The notes under the pieces: generated by a model
What the model saw: the letters and a program-made list of their open reading frames with translations, nothing else
The model's database searches: none
What the model was told of the DNA's origin: nothing
In this document: one piece after another, positions 52,504 through 63,781 of the stretch
How the letters are laid out: each line of letters opens with the position of its first letter
How positions within the stretch are numbered: position 1 is the first letter of the stretch
Position numbers and translations under genes: made by a program
Assembly (NCBI GenBank): GCA_023897205.1
Contig: JAHWDD010000004.1
Coordinates: 4,836,001 to 4,900,000 of the forward strand
Length of the DNA: 64,000 nt
From: Exophiala sp. HKRS030
Lineage: Eukaryota > Ascomycota > Eurotiomycetes > Chaetothyriales > Herpotrichiellaceae
Direction: 5' to 3'

Positions 52504-53048
52504 ACTAGAGCAAAAGTCCCTACGCGCTAAGATACATGAGCAGCAGCTGGAATCGCTCATAGATTGAATTTTTGCTTAGAATGAAATCAGATTCTGGTGT
52601 TCATAGACGAATAGACTTCCCAATAAGAGAAATCGCCTGGCGAACCGCGATTGAAAGAAACACGAACCATGTCGTCGCCGAAAAGAAGAGATGCCAAAGC
52701 TCTTACCCAACCTCACTTGTCTACAACAAAGGCGGGATTGAGTGGAAATTCGTCCCGAAACGTAGGCTCAAGTTTCGCAATTTCTTGAAGGGATGGTGTC
52801 CAGAATAGTGTGGTATAGTCCTCACGGAAATCGGATGGCACCAAAAAAAGGCTAGTTTTTGATGAATGGAGCGAGCGCATTTTGCTCTACCGAACACAGC
52901 CTCGACAGGCATTCTAATTCTAACCCCGAAGTACCGAGGCATCGGAACACTTTTTCTAAAGGTCATCAACCTCCTCTAGTCTTGATAGGTAATCTGAAAC
53001 TTGAATAAAAACGGATGCTTCAAGGCTGGGATCAAAGTTACCATGCCA
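52504..53048. other. 3' region between arsH and acr3
   Basis: The two genes converge here. Only unrecognised short frames were seen. Confidence 0.45.
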
Positions 53049-54381
53049 TCAATCCCTCCAATTCCAACGGCCGGCAATCCATCTCACGACATAGACCAAT
53101 GAAATCAGAACTGGAACCTCAATCAAGGGCCCAACAGTGGTTGCGAGTGCCTCATCGCTGTTGGCTCCGAATGTAGCTACCGCCACAGCGATAGCAAGCT
53201 CAAAATTGTTGCTGGCCGCAGTGAAGCTCTGAGTAGCCGCAAGTTTGTAGCCAAATCCGAGGCGTTTCGTGACCAGAAGGGTCAGAAAGAAAATGATGAT
53301 AAAGTATACAACAAGTGGAGCAGCAACCCGGACCACAGAAACAATTTGGTGGATAACTTGCTTTCCCTGCGAAGCGAACAGAACCAGAATCGTGTAAAGA
53401 AGTCCCAGGAGTGACCAGGGAGCAATCCACTTCAGGAATTTCTGCTCGTACCAGATGGCGTTGATGGCCCGGAGGATAAAGCGAGTAGCAATCGCAGCTC
53501 CAAGAGGTATCCCAAGGAAGACTCCGACGCTCCGTGCGACGGTAGAGTAGGAAACTTGGGAGGCTCCGCCGCCACTGATGACGTTGACAAAGAGAATAGC
53601 GAGGGGTGCGTAGAGGATCATTTGGAGGATAGAGTTGACGGCCACAAGAATAGCGCAATATTCCTCATCGCCCCCAGCAAGCCCTGTCCAGATAAGTACC
53701 TATGATGTACTCGGTCAGTCCACGTGCAATAATAATATCACAAGCTTGGGTGGGCTTACCATGGCAATACAGCGTGCCAACCCAACGAATATCAGTCCAT
53801 TCCTGAGTTCAGGTTTATCAGGTAGGAAAGCCCATGCCAACCCAAGCTCCACCGACGTCAGTAAATTGAGTGAGGAAGGGTTCGCAGAGCGAAAAATACC
53901 ATGACAAGAGGTGCAACAATCCAATTGACCAAAATGCTGAAGCCGAGCTGGATCCAAATTTGCCGATGGGCAAAAATGCGATGCAAGGTCTCATATCTGA
54001 CTTTGCATAGAATTGGATACATCATCACTAGCAGACCCACGGCTACACGGTAGACATTCTCATTAGCTTCGAATATAGAAGGGGGACGGGTTTGTCTCAA
54101 CTCTTACCAATGGGGACCGAGACGTCAACGAATTTGCCCTTCTGAAGAGCCGGGCCGATGCCGTGAACGAAATTGCCCAGCAGAATGCCCACGATGATTG
54201 CTAACAAGATCCAGATGACGAGCAATCGGTCTAACCAGCCCAGGCCAGCATATACCGATTGCTTCTGATTGACCTGTTCTCTCTTCTGTTGTGTTTCGAT
54301 ATCGCCGTTGAGGGCAACTGGTGGGGGTTCGGAAGGACTGTGATCGAGCCCAATATCTTTGTCTTCTGGAGAGTTCGCCAT
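53049..54381 (-). CDS. acr3: Acr3 arsenite efflux transporter, four exons
   Basis: Exons 54381-54108, 54042-53900, 53846-53760 and 53699-53049 join to 384 residues. The start MANSPEDKDIG was chosen by comparison with the relic copy; the frame is open further upstream to 54459. Conserved parts are SVYAGLGWLDRLLV, VGLLVMMYPILCKVRYETL, LPDKPELRNGLIFVGLARCI (with the conserved Cys), LAGGDEEYCAILVAVNS and GYKLAATQSFTAASNNFELA. About ten membrane helices are expected, with a charged N-terminal tail. Acr3 expels arsenite across the plasma membrane. It is the final step after arsenate reduction. A GTGACTAAGC site lies 189 bp upstream. Intact. Confidence 0.93.
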
Positions 54382-54569
54382 TCTGAGGTGCGCAAAGAAG
54401 TAGTCGAAACCCGTCTCACTGGTTACTGACTTTGGAATTTTTGAATGAACAGGATGCAAGACGGCAAGCCAAGGAGACTTCCTTTATGCTTCGTCAAGAC
54501 CGTTCCTCGCCGTGTCCTGAAAAACGTTGTTGATTGGTGCTAATATTTTCAGCGAATTGAAATATGCGA

Positions 54570-54579
54570 GTGACTAAGC
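54570..54579 (+). promoter_or_regulatory. Candidate operator GTGACTAAGC upstream of acr3
   Basis: Copy of GTGACWAAGY, 189 bp before the acr3 start, with the same following CA as the arsenate reductase 2 copy. Confidence 0.6.
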
Positions 54580-55587
54580 CAAGACCGTCACGTCACGGCG
54601 AAGTACGAAGTACTCCACTCACTCACAGAATGTTCCCGGCCCGTCTCTCGGGGCAGAGTGTCGTCTGCATTTTGATCCTGCCCATCCGTACGACTTATGG
54701 TCCAGGTGCTCCCTTTGGTACGATGCACGCGCAAGTCCGTAAAACAGTCATTGGCAGTGGTTGATTGACTAGAAAATCTACCGTGAGGTAATGTGAGAAA
54801 AGTTCAGGCTGAACGCCTCCTAATTTGACCTCCTCAGAGTTGCTCTTGAGAAGAAGCAAATGTTTCGACCTAGATGGAAATTCGACCGACCCTTCTTCAT
54901 ATAAAAGCACTTCATTTTGAGACCAAATATCAATGAATACTAATAGTAGTTGGCAGGGTCGTTGTATATACATTCTCACCCACAGTCCGTCATCATTGAT
55001 GTAGTATATAAAGGTGCCTGTCTTCGCAGAATCTCTTATGAACCTTTCAGTACTGTAGATTCGACACCGACTGGGGTTAGATCCCTTTCGAGGTTTGCCA
55101 ACTTCCAATTGTTTACTGACCACCCTTGACAGCGACGGCGAGAACGCAAAGGAAACAACATCCCGCTTGCTTTCGTTTTCCCCGAACCTCTTGCCTAAGA
55201 TTCGACAGCCATTTTAGGCCCTGTCAGGTCGACTCGAGGTGTGGTATGCCTCTAGGGGGACTCGTGTTTATTCACAGACTGAGCCGATGCAGGCACGCAG
55301 GAGGCATTGAAGCGGGCGGCAAGCTGCAGAGATGTCGGTAGCTAATCAGCGTCTAGCAGCCGAGTGGTTCCCCCGAAGGGTCTCAATAGGAACTGAAGGA
55401 TGTATTCTGCTCATAAGAAAAGCTTGGAACCGAGTTTTCGAAGGTGGGAAACTATATCCAAGAGTTGGTAATTTGAGAGGGACGCCCAGTGAAACAAAAA
55501 GCTATTCGCGTCTCTTAAGATTAAGATACCGGGTTCCGTTGATGCCGGAATGTCCAACCTTTGGACAGGAAATTTATGAAAAGGGAT
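54580..55587. other. Intergenic, right edge of the arsenic region
   Basis: No gene supported. Short frames do not match any family. No further exact copy of the island motif was seen to the right of this point. Confidence 0.45.
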
Positions 55588-57632
55588 CTAGTCGCCATCC
55601 TCTGACAAGTTGAGAAACTCGTCCTCGTAGCTGGCATTGCAGGGTTCCGAGCCAGTGTAGATGGCGGCGCTGTCGTGATACTGGTCATATGAACAATTCG
55701 TCGATGTGGATGCTTGATGTGATGCATCAGTGCTGGGTGCATCTATGACCAGCGACGGCACCATGGGAGACATGGCCAGGAGTGCGTCGATGTCCACGCC
55801 CAAACTGTCTGTCCCTTCACTTGGAGGTAGTGGGAAGCCATCATGCCTGGACACGAAGGCGGAACAGAGGTCGGGCGACCGATCTGTCTCTCCAGCAAGA
55901 TGTGACAGGAAGGTGGTGTAAGGGGCCTCCCAAACGGTTTCGTGGGGGGCCAGAGCGAATTGCGAAGATGACTCGCCTGTGTATAGGCCCAGCTCCATCG
56001 CATCCATGGGTGAGTCGACAACAAAACCAGATTCGGCATACTGCTGGTCAACATCGCATGATTGCTTCAAAGGACTCCAAGACGCTGCGTCTCCATCGCA
56101 AAAAGCGGACGGTAGGTCTGGGTCGGCCTTCCAGACTTGTGCATCCGTCCTTTCGCATTCGATGAGCCACGAAGGGTATTCTTCCGAGAGCTAATGGTGA
56201 GGTAGAGCATGGTTGATGCAGATAGAATCGACCAAGGATGTCAATGTCTGCAACCAATTTGTCAGGCCTGCCACTCGTAACTCTACACGATCCAGAAAAG
56301 CTGATAGAGTGGCTTTTGACATGGTTCGCAAACTGTTTCATTTTGCTTTAGCATAGGACGCCTGATTCGAAAGGGCCATCTTCGTGTGGGAGAACTTACT
56401 ATGCGTCCGACACTTCGTCGGGTATCAGCAGAAGCATTCCTTTACCAAAGCGCGTGATGATGTTGGCCCACGGCTGTCCCGTCGCCCTCCAGTTCTGAAT
56501 CTTCCTGGCGGCCGCGTATCTAGTCACCATACCTCCTTTCCGCGCCGCCCTCTTCGCCTTGCTGCTCGGTAACGCGCTGGGGAATAGAATGTTCACGAAA
56601 TGATCCATGGCTGCTCGTTTATGCTGCGAATTGCGAGCGTCACGACCAGTTGACGTCTTAGGTGCCCGTTGCCCCGGTCTCGACCGCGGGCGCTGAGGAT
56701 TGCTCTTCACATCCATATATCGCAAGGCACACGCGTCGTATGCATGAGAGAACTCCGCCAGAGTTAATCTTTTCCGAAGTCGATATATCTGCTCATTCGT
56801 CTCGGTGAGGATAAGTTCTTCTTTTAGGAGCCATAATTTCCGTATCGACTCGGGTTGATCTGTCAAATGCTTCGGAATGCTTTGACTGCATTGTTCGTTG
56901 AAATTTTGTTTATCCTGCTGCGCCCGAACAGTCAACTCGGCGATGGTGTCTTTCAATCCTTCCAGCACCTGGATCCCCCCTATGCGGTCGATGGTTTGCA
57001 GCATATCTGCAGTCAGAAGGCCGTCGTGGCTCGCCACTCGGTTTGACTTGGGCTCTTTGAGACGGGAGCCCACCGTTTTCGGCAATGTCTTTTCCCTTGG
57101 CCGTTTGAAATCCGAGCTTTTTGCCGTGACATCTGTCGGTGGTCCCCAGCTCAGAATCACTGGGAGTTGATCTTGATCCGACAGTCGCTGGGCCCCATTC
57201 AGCACCGTCTTAGATTCTTTCACTTCACCGTGGCCACAATAGCCATCAACTACTATCGACTCCACCACCTCTGAATCTTTTGGTGGCAGAGTTGGCACGC
57301 TCGTTAGGGGGATGGGATGTCCATGGGCGAATTGGCCATGAGGTTTAGCGCTGGAATGTTCATCCGCGTCGTAATTTCGCGGTTGCTCGTGGCCGTCATT
57401 GGGAGCACGATCTTGGGCGAGCACACTTTGTAGCACGGATAGTATCGTATCATGGTGGCTAGGGTTAGATTCCACCCACAGGAGAAGGTATGAATGGAAC
57501 TTGACGATACCCACGGTCAGCGTAATTGGACAACATGGCGACAGGCGGACTCACATCATCGAGGCTAAAGGATAGATCTAACGAAGGGTGGTTGGCCTGC
57601 GGCAGAGTGCCGATTTGGATTTTTAGGGCCAT
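55588..57632 (-). CDS. Unrecognised 626-residue protein, four exons
   Basis: Exons 57632-57555, 57499-56400, 56332-56233 and 56190-55588 join in frame (the last donor, GTCGAT, is weak). The product starts MALKIQIGTLPQANHPSLDL. The middle has long charged, mostly helical stretches (LKEELILTETNEQIYRLRKR), then a basic region (SSKAKRAARKGGMVTRYAAA) and WRATGQPWANIITRFGKGML with LLIPDEVSDAYLRTMSKA. The tail is acidic and Ser/Asp-rich, as in activation domains. No catalytic motif, signal peptide or membrane segment is seen. A nuclear or scaffold role is possible but unproved. It belongs with the three following minus-strand genes, which look equally lineage-specific. Confidence 0.6.
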
Positions 57633-58842
57633 AGAATTCAGGATGTTAGCTAGCGTAAAAGGTCGAGGAGTCAGGAGATAACGAGGCGTCCACGGGGTGT
57701 AGGCGGCTTCGTTCGCCTCGTGAATCAGCAGATACGCAGTTTCGGCTCGGGTGGGAAGAACGAAGGTGAGGCGTCTGCTCGTAAACAGAAGAAAGACACA
57801 AAGAATGCAGTTCAGAACTTGGGGCCTTCATTCCCCCCCGAAAAGCGTATAATAGTTAACCGTCTTTTATCAACTTCGACGAAGTTGATAATTCAAAGGG
57901 GAGGCTTCCATAATGGGCCCCGCTCCAAACCCTGGCGCTTGGTGGAGTCTCATGCTGAAATAGCCCTTCCAGAGACTGCTATTCATAGCATGATCAGAGT
58001 CCCATTTTGGTCCCATACCACACTGAGCGCGAGAGCAGACACGGTCGATCGTGGAGGGTTGACGAAGGACGCTGTTGAGTTATGCATCGCATCAGCCAAC
58101 TACGGCGGATTCCTGCGCCGTCGACACCATTCCTTTTTCGTTGCCCAAGCGTCTAACGAGCCCATCTGACGGTGTGGCGGCCCCAGCGCATAGCCCCCGT
58201 GCTAAGAGCAAGTGCGCGCTCTGACACCTGCTCACCATGTTGTCCATCGAGTGTTTGTGGGCCTGTCACTCAAGCTGAACCTCAAGATTCCGCCCTCGAA
58301 GATTTCTCCTCTGTCCCCGGCAATCACGATCCTACCCCGAGATCTCGGTTTCGCGCACCAGACGCGCCCGAAAAGCCCTATCACGACCACCTTCACCTCT
58401 GATGTACGTGCGGACGACTTGAAGCGAACGGAATATATTCATCACTACCTGTATCTATTGGAAGTCTATGAAGGCGAAGGAATGACAAATATCAGCTGCC
58501 TTTGACAAAGGGACTCATCAAGAGAGCGGATTCAACCAATAAACCAAAAGAGCGTATGCTTGCGAATCAGAGCCTATTGTCGTCGGCCCCTCTGTTGGTA
58601 GTCGGTGCCAGCCGGGCACTGACAAGCAAGCTGAAAAACAGACAACCAGGAGATGGGTTGTCTGGAAGCAGTGTCGGCGGTGAAAAGAGCGACTGGCGCA
58701 CCGACGGTCAGTCTAACAACCCGTCACCCACTCTCCGAGTGGCCCAGAGAATGGAGGTCGTCACCCGTCGAAATTTCGATGAAGGTGGTCCATTTTCACC
58801 GATTATTCAGGTTCGTCCCAGCTTTCGTCCCTCCGCGCCTCC
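57633..58842. other. Intergenic, contains a 25-bp palindrome
   Basis: Plus-strand frames at 57720-58169 and 58502-59128 have no family match, and the second is largely the complement of the next gene. Not accepted as genes. Confidence 0.4.
57867..57891. repeat. 25-bp near-perfect palindrome
   Basis: TTATCAACTTCG, one central A, then CGAAGTTGATAA. Located about 235 bp upstream of the 626-residue protein's start. Could be a dimeric protein site or a former transposon end. Confidence 0.8.
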
Positions 58843-60580
58843 CTATCGGGCTCGTCGCCGCGGTTTTGACCTTTTCGCGCTCGACGAACGTCTGCTTCTC
58901 GCAGTTCCCTGTTCCAACCTTTTCATTTCCTCTCTTAGATATCGCAATCTGGTTGCTTTGTCTTCTCCTTCCTCATCATCGTCACTTTCTTCCGCTTCGT
59001 CCTCATCTATGACGGCTCGAGGGAGCTGCCCTGCCTTCCTCCTAAAGGTGTTCAACTTTTCGTCCACCGCGTCGATTCCAAATTCTTCCCCCAGATATGA
59101 GCGCCAGTACCAGGTTGGTTCGCTCTGAGGAAATGCCACCCAAGCCATTAACATCGCCTCGTCGTCGAAGTCGGTTCTGACGGGAGCGACCCCAAAAATG
59201 GACACCTGCTTCCAGCTTATTCCCCGTAATGAGGCTTTGGTTCCGGCCTTGATCTCTGTCCCGCTCAACACGTTCTGGTTCCTCTCGACAAAGTTTTTTC
59301 CGAATTTGCTCGCCCTGACGAACTCGAAGATGTCGTACCCGTTTTGTCTATCCTGTCGAAGTAGGACTCGATGTCCGTACCCCGCCTTCACATAACCGTA
59401 CAATTCTTTCTTTATCCCTTCTTGGAGGATATATCCATCCTTTTCGTTGAAGGCTAGGGGTTTCGGCAACCTCTCCGACCGAGTTCGGGTTGCTGTTGAG
59501 GCAGTTGACTGCACGGGCGGCTTTGGGATGGACTGCGTCGGCGCCTCTGGTATGTTGATTTTCCAACCTGCAGGGTAACCGCGCTCCTTGATGAATTTTT
59601 CGAGCCACTGGTTCATCGTCTCAAGCTCCGCCTGAGCTTTTTCATCGGAGGTTTGCTTCCATTGCTCGAGGAGAGGAAGTGCCTTCTTGAACACCCCTTA
59701 ATAGACCTTGAAATCGATCACGAATCGTTCTGAGTTGGGGAAGCCATTCGCCGCGTTGATTTCCAATATCTTTCGGTTCACCTCTTGCAGGCCGTTGATA
59801 ACTTTCTCGTCATCGGGGTTGTCCGAGAGGACTTGCAGCAGCCCCCAAGAGACATCGAACGCATGACGGTGAGCATCGGTCATTTGTGGGATCGTGGGCT
59901 GATCGGAGCCTCCCATGTCCGTGTCTTGTCCGTTCGATGGCGCCTCACCGGAGCTCACGTGGCTTGTGTCATTTGCTGGCAGGGTGAGATTGTCCTCTAC
60001 GCCATCCCAATCTCTCATCGTCGCTATAGCAGCTTCGTTGATTCCGAGGTGCTTTGCCGCATCGTTGACTCCTGCGTCCCGGGGAGGCGTGCCATGTCAG
60101 TTTGAAGTTTTCCAACGTCGGGGGAAAATTCAAGAGGTCATACTGACTGTGAAATGCCTCCGCGGCATGATTCACCTTGTTATATTTTTCATGCGTTAAG
60201 CACCCAAGCTTCTTGAAGGCCGCCATCACGTCCTCTGTACTTAGGTTCTTGTCTAGGATACCGAGGATGTGTTGGTAATCCGTCTGCAAGCATTTCATCA
60301 CTCTCTCCACGGCATCAATCTGCTCCTGGGTCGCACCATTGTTCCCTTCCGTGGCACCACCTGCCCCTTCTCCAGAAGACGGCGGGCTCCCAGTACTTGC
60401 CCCTTGTCCTTGGTCCGTGGTGGCTTGATTTGCAGCCTGACGCCTCTTCTCGTCTTCCTTCAGACGGGCAGTGTCAGGTTCTGGGGTCTGTTCTGGCGTT
60501 GCCAGGCCATGGGCTTGTCGCGTCGCATTATTCTTCTCACCAGCAACAGATTCGGAGGGAGTGTCGCTCACTGTCGCCAT
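58843..60580 (-). pseudogene. Unrecognised protein gene with one frameshift and one in-frame TAA
   Basis: The first part (60580 to about 60085) reads MATVSDTPSESVAGEKNNAT and later STEDVMAAFKKLGCLTHEKY. Near 60085, in CCCCGGGACGC, one extra base moves the frame. The sense frame continues AAKHLGINEAAIATMRDWDG and LQVLSDNPDDEKVINGLQE. TAA at 59700-59698 then interrupts between FKVY and GVFKKALPLLEQW. The last part has KDGYILQEGIKKELYGYVKA, RTDFDDEAMLMAWVAFPQSE and WYWRSYLGEEFG, and an acidic-then-basic tail (EESDDDEEGEDK, RSSSAKRSKPRRRAR). The TAA can derive from CAA by one C-to-T change. No known domain. About 570 residues if intact. Confidence 0.65.
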
Positions 60581-61870
60581 GTTCAGCTACAAACTTGGCC
60601 CAGGGCCGAGATGTGCAACGTAAATATCTCTGAGAGAAAAAGAATTTAGACTGGTTTTCCGTGTACAACGTACACCACTCGGACGCCGATATTGAGGCTC
60701 TAGACGGACCAACATCTAGAAAGGCAGTTAGAAGTGAGAGTCCGTGGACAGCGATCATATATAGGACGCAGCTTGGGAAGCGTTCGAATTGGACTTCTCT
60801 TGCGCGTCTCGGCCATTACCTATTGGCACACTGTTTGGGTGCCCTTGTTGCCCGCCACTCTCGAGTTTAGGAGCCGAAATGGGCTCCGACGCGCCATGAC
60901 ATTCGATGCCTGAGGTCCGAATTGGGCCGCTTAGTTGGGAGGGACGATGCAATCGCGACCACACAGCCGTAGCAGGTGTCGAGGTTCCCTCGATGGTCCA
61001 TCCAAACTCGTGTCTTATTTCGTCACCTCACATCTGCGGTGGCAGCTCTTCCGTAGTAGAGAGGTTCGAGAGAAAGCCTGTGTTGAGCACCGGACATGAG
61101 ATTCAGCCAATTCCTCGTGATCCTTTTCTTTGCACATGCCGCATGTCGAGCCCTCTGCTATGTCATCGACGTTGCGATTCTCGCGATTCGCACGGGGATA
61201 TTCTTCTACCTCCTGAGCTTCGCTGCGTGTGGCGACGTGGGACGGCGTTTACCAAGGACGAACGGGTGAGGAGGTGATAGGAGAATCAATGCTGAATATT
61301 TCACGGGAGGTGTAAAGAACAAGTTAGGAGACTACCCAAATCTAAAAGCCACCATCTTCTTACTTCCAACCTAGTCTTTCCCCGATTCGGCGACTCAACA
61401 CTTTCCACGCCAATAGAACGATCAGACTCTGGATTGAAGGACCCCTCTACACCCCCGAGGCCGCGGAACAACCACGATGTCTTTCTCCATTTTCCTGCAG
61501 TATTTGCCGCTGAGATAGGTTGCCTTAGGGTCTCCATCAGTTCTACTGATTGCTACGGTGTGCCTTTAGGCCTCAGGATGGCGATGACATCTTCGACCCT
61601 CCGAAATTTCAAAGTTTCGCGCATCCACTTTGTACTATACCGTGTCATGCTGTGAGAAGTGACGAAGTGTGTTATACTGCAGGGCAGTGAGAGGGGAGTC
61701 TGAAACAGATGTAACTTGGGAATGCCGCACGTCGGAATAAGACCACTGAATTCAAAGGGATAGAAGGGCGTATGTCGGTAATCAATTGAGGAACCTTCTG
61801 AGGCCATAATACTGTAGCTACTCTGCACGAAGATTGTAATTTCGTAGCGAGTGGCGTCCGCCATTCGAGG
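60581..61870. other. Intergenic, no gene seen
   Basis: Short frames on both strands without recognisable features. Confidence 0.45.
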
Positions 61871-62287
61871 TCATACGTCACGACTCTGGATGCTAACCTT
61901 AATGCTAGCGGTGTCCACGCCTTGCTGCAAGCTCACGTTGAAATCGGCATCAATTTCCCTCTGGGCTCTTCTCCACTCAAATACCGCCTGCTGGAGTCGG
62001 TCTAAAACCATCCTCATCTCTTCTTTAAATGCTCGATTGGCGCTCTCCTGTCTCTGACATTTGGCAAGCTCTTTTTGCAGTGCTGTCTTCTCCCCGGTGA
62101 GTTGCTCAATTCTTTGCAATGGAGTAGGGCGTATGGCGCGTTTGGAGGCCTCCAGTCGAGACCTAGATGCTTCGAGCGCCACGGATGAGCCTTGGTTGTT
62201 GTCGATCAATGCATCCATCGGACTCGGCACCGGAGGTTGATTCGGTTGGGACGGGCTGTGGATATTGCGTGGACGTGGCATGTTCAT
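61871..62287 (-). CDS. Small coiled-coil protein, unrecognised
   Basis: Frame of 138 residues: MNMPRPRNIHSPSQPNQPPV at the Pro-rich start, then a coiled coil (RIEQLTGEKTALQKELAKCQ, RAFKEEMRMVLDRLQQAVFE). GTTAGC near the end could be an intron donor, so the C-terminus is uncertain. It lies between the frameshifted gene at 59-60 kb and the longer coiled-coil gene at 63 kb, all on the same strand. No family recognised. Confidence 0.5.
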   Translation of the reverse strand: MNMPRPRNIHSPSQPNQPPVPSPMDALIDNNQGSSVALEASRSRLEASKRAIRPTPLQRIEQLTGEKTALQKELAKCQRQESANRAFKEEMRMVLDRLQQAVFEWRRAQREIDADFNVSLQQGVDTASIKVSIQSRDV

Positions 62288-62812
62288 GATGGCATGGAGG
62301 TTATGTTGCCCTTTCGAGGACTCGACTTGTTGTGATAATGATGGCTTTCGGCGACGGTCCTTGTAGATATACTCTACTAAAGCCTGGAATTGGGAGCTAT
62401 TGGTGTTTTGCCTTTTTCTTTTTTTAACGGATCGTCAGCCACGCTAAGCTTTGGGTTCGGAAATAGATTGGCAAGAAAGGGGACCAGGACGGGCTCCCTC
62501 TAGACGAGTCGAAGGAGGTTGTCCTAGTGTTGATAGGCACCAAAGTGAAAGCATGAAAGATTCTACCGAACCCTGCGCTAAATCTGTCAAGGGGACCGCT
62601 GCCGGAATGATGATGGTCCGCCACCTTACAATGTCCTGAAGCTCTCATAGGCAGCCAGGTTAAACCGATACCATTAACTTTCTGCCAAAGACCGTATGAA
62701 TCGGTCTTTGCTCTGAACACGAAAAGGGAACTAAAGACGATGCGTATTAGTAACAAAAGAGCGTAAACAAATCAGATCCCCCAATTCTCCCTTCTCTCTT
62801 CTCCCAGGCCAT
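62288..62812. other. Intergenic, no gene seen
   Basis: Separates two coiled-coil genes. The frame at 62424-62756 is not protein-like. Confidence 0.45.
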
Positions 62813-63781
62813 TCAGTGGCATACCATCCTCATGTCTGGATTTTGGGGCTCTAGCTTCCGCCCCTTTCGAGCTCTCTTTGGCTGCCTTCGACGTCCTCGC
62901 CCAGTGATCTCGTTATCTTCCATTTTGACGTTTTCATCGATGCCTGAAGACAGTGGTTCCCTTTTGACGGCAGGTGAAATGACTAAATCCATCGTCCGGG
63001 TTCTGTCGGTGGTCTGTTCAAACTGCTTCAATTTCTGATCTGCCACCGACAGACGTGCTTCGAGGCCGGATAGTTCGTCCTTGTAGCGTCCCACCATATG
63101 TTCGTAGTCTTGTTCCATTTCCTTTATCCGGGCCTGAAGCTCTAGTGTCCTCACAGTGGTCATTCCGTTTTCGCTCGAGTCCAGTTCGTGAATCGCCGCG
63201 CCCTTCGCATGGTCCGCAGCGCCGGTCGTACTTCCGTGCACGGCAACACCATTTTCCAAGGCGTGGATCCTCTGACGGGCCTGATCCACGTCATGTTGCA
63301 AGAACCTCTGCTGCTCGGCCAGATGCCGGTTCCGGCCTTTAGACTCTTCGGCCTGGCACCGAGCAGACTCGATCTCATCTTGGGCGATTTAGAGCTCTTC
63401 CTGCAAAACGACGCTGTTTTGGGCCATTTCGGTCAGCTCGTCGGCCTTGGAGTTGTATGCCGTATTGATATCCCGCCACGACTTCTCCAAAGCGATCTTC
63501 TGGCCCAGCAACGTGTGGATGTTGGTCCACAGAGTGCGCTGGATATCGCATGACTCTCTTTGAAACCCGGCATACTGCTGGTTGACGAACTGGAGACGTG
63601 TCCAAGTAGCATTCAGGTTATTGACATCCACCGGGACAGGACCAGTCGGCATGAGCCGCCCTCCAGCAGTGCTAGGAGTGACCTACAAGATCAATAAGAG
63701 TTCGAATGGAAGATACCGGGTAACACGTACTCTGACGGCGTCTAGTCCTGCGCTATCCCTTTCGCTTGTTTGAGAAGTCAT
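62813..63781 (-). pseudogene. Coiled-coil protein gene with one in-frame TAA
   Basis: Exon 1 63781-63731 (MTSQTSERDSAGLDAVR) and exon 2 63682-62813 are joined by a 48-nt intron. The frame reads LQFVNQQYAGFQRESCDIQR, then meets TAA at 63391-63389 between LQEEL and IAQDEIESARCQ. It then continues unbroken with long heptad-like helices (DYEHMVGRYKDELSGLEARL) to a basic tail (GRGRRRQPKRARKGRK). Total is about 306 codons including the stop. CAA-to-TAA is one transition. No known domain. The basic end may be a nuclear signal. Confidence 0.6.

Noticed and set aside
57720..58169. 149-codon plus-strand frame
   Set aside because: No recognisable domain and crosses the palindrome. Coding look is weak.
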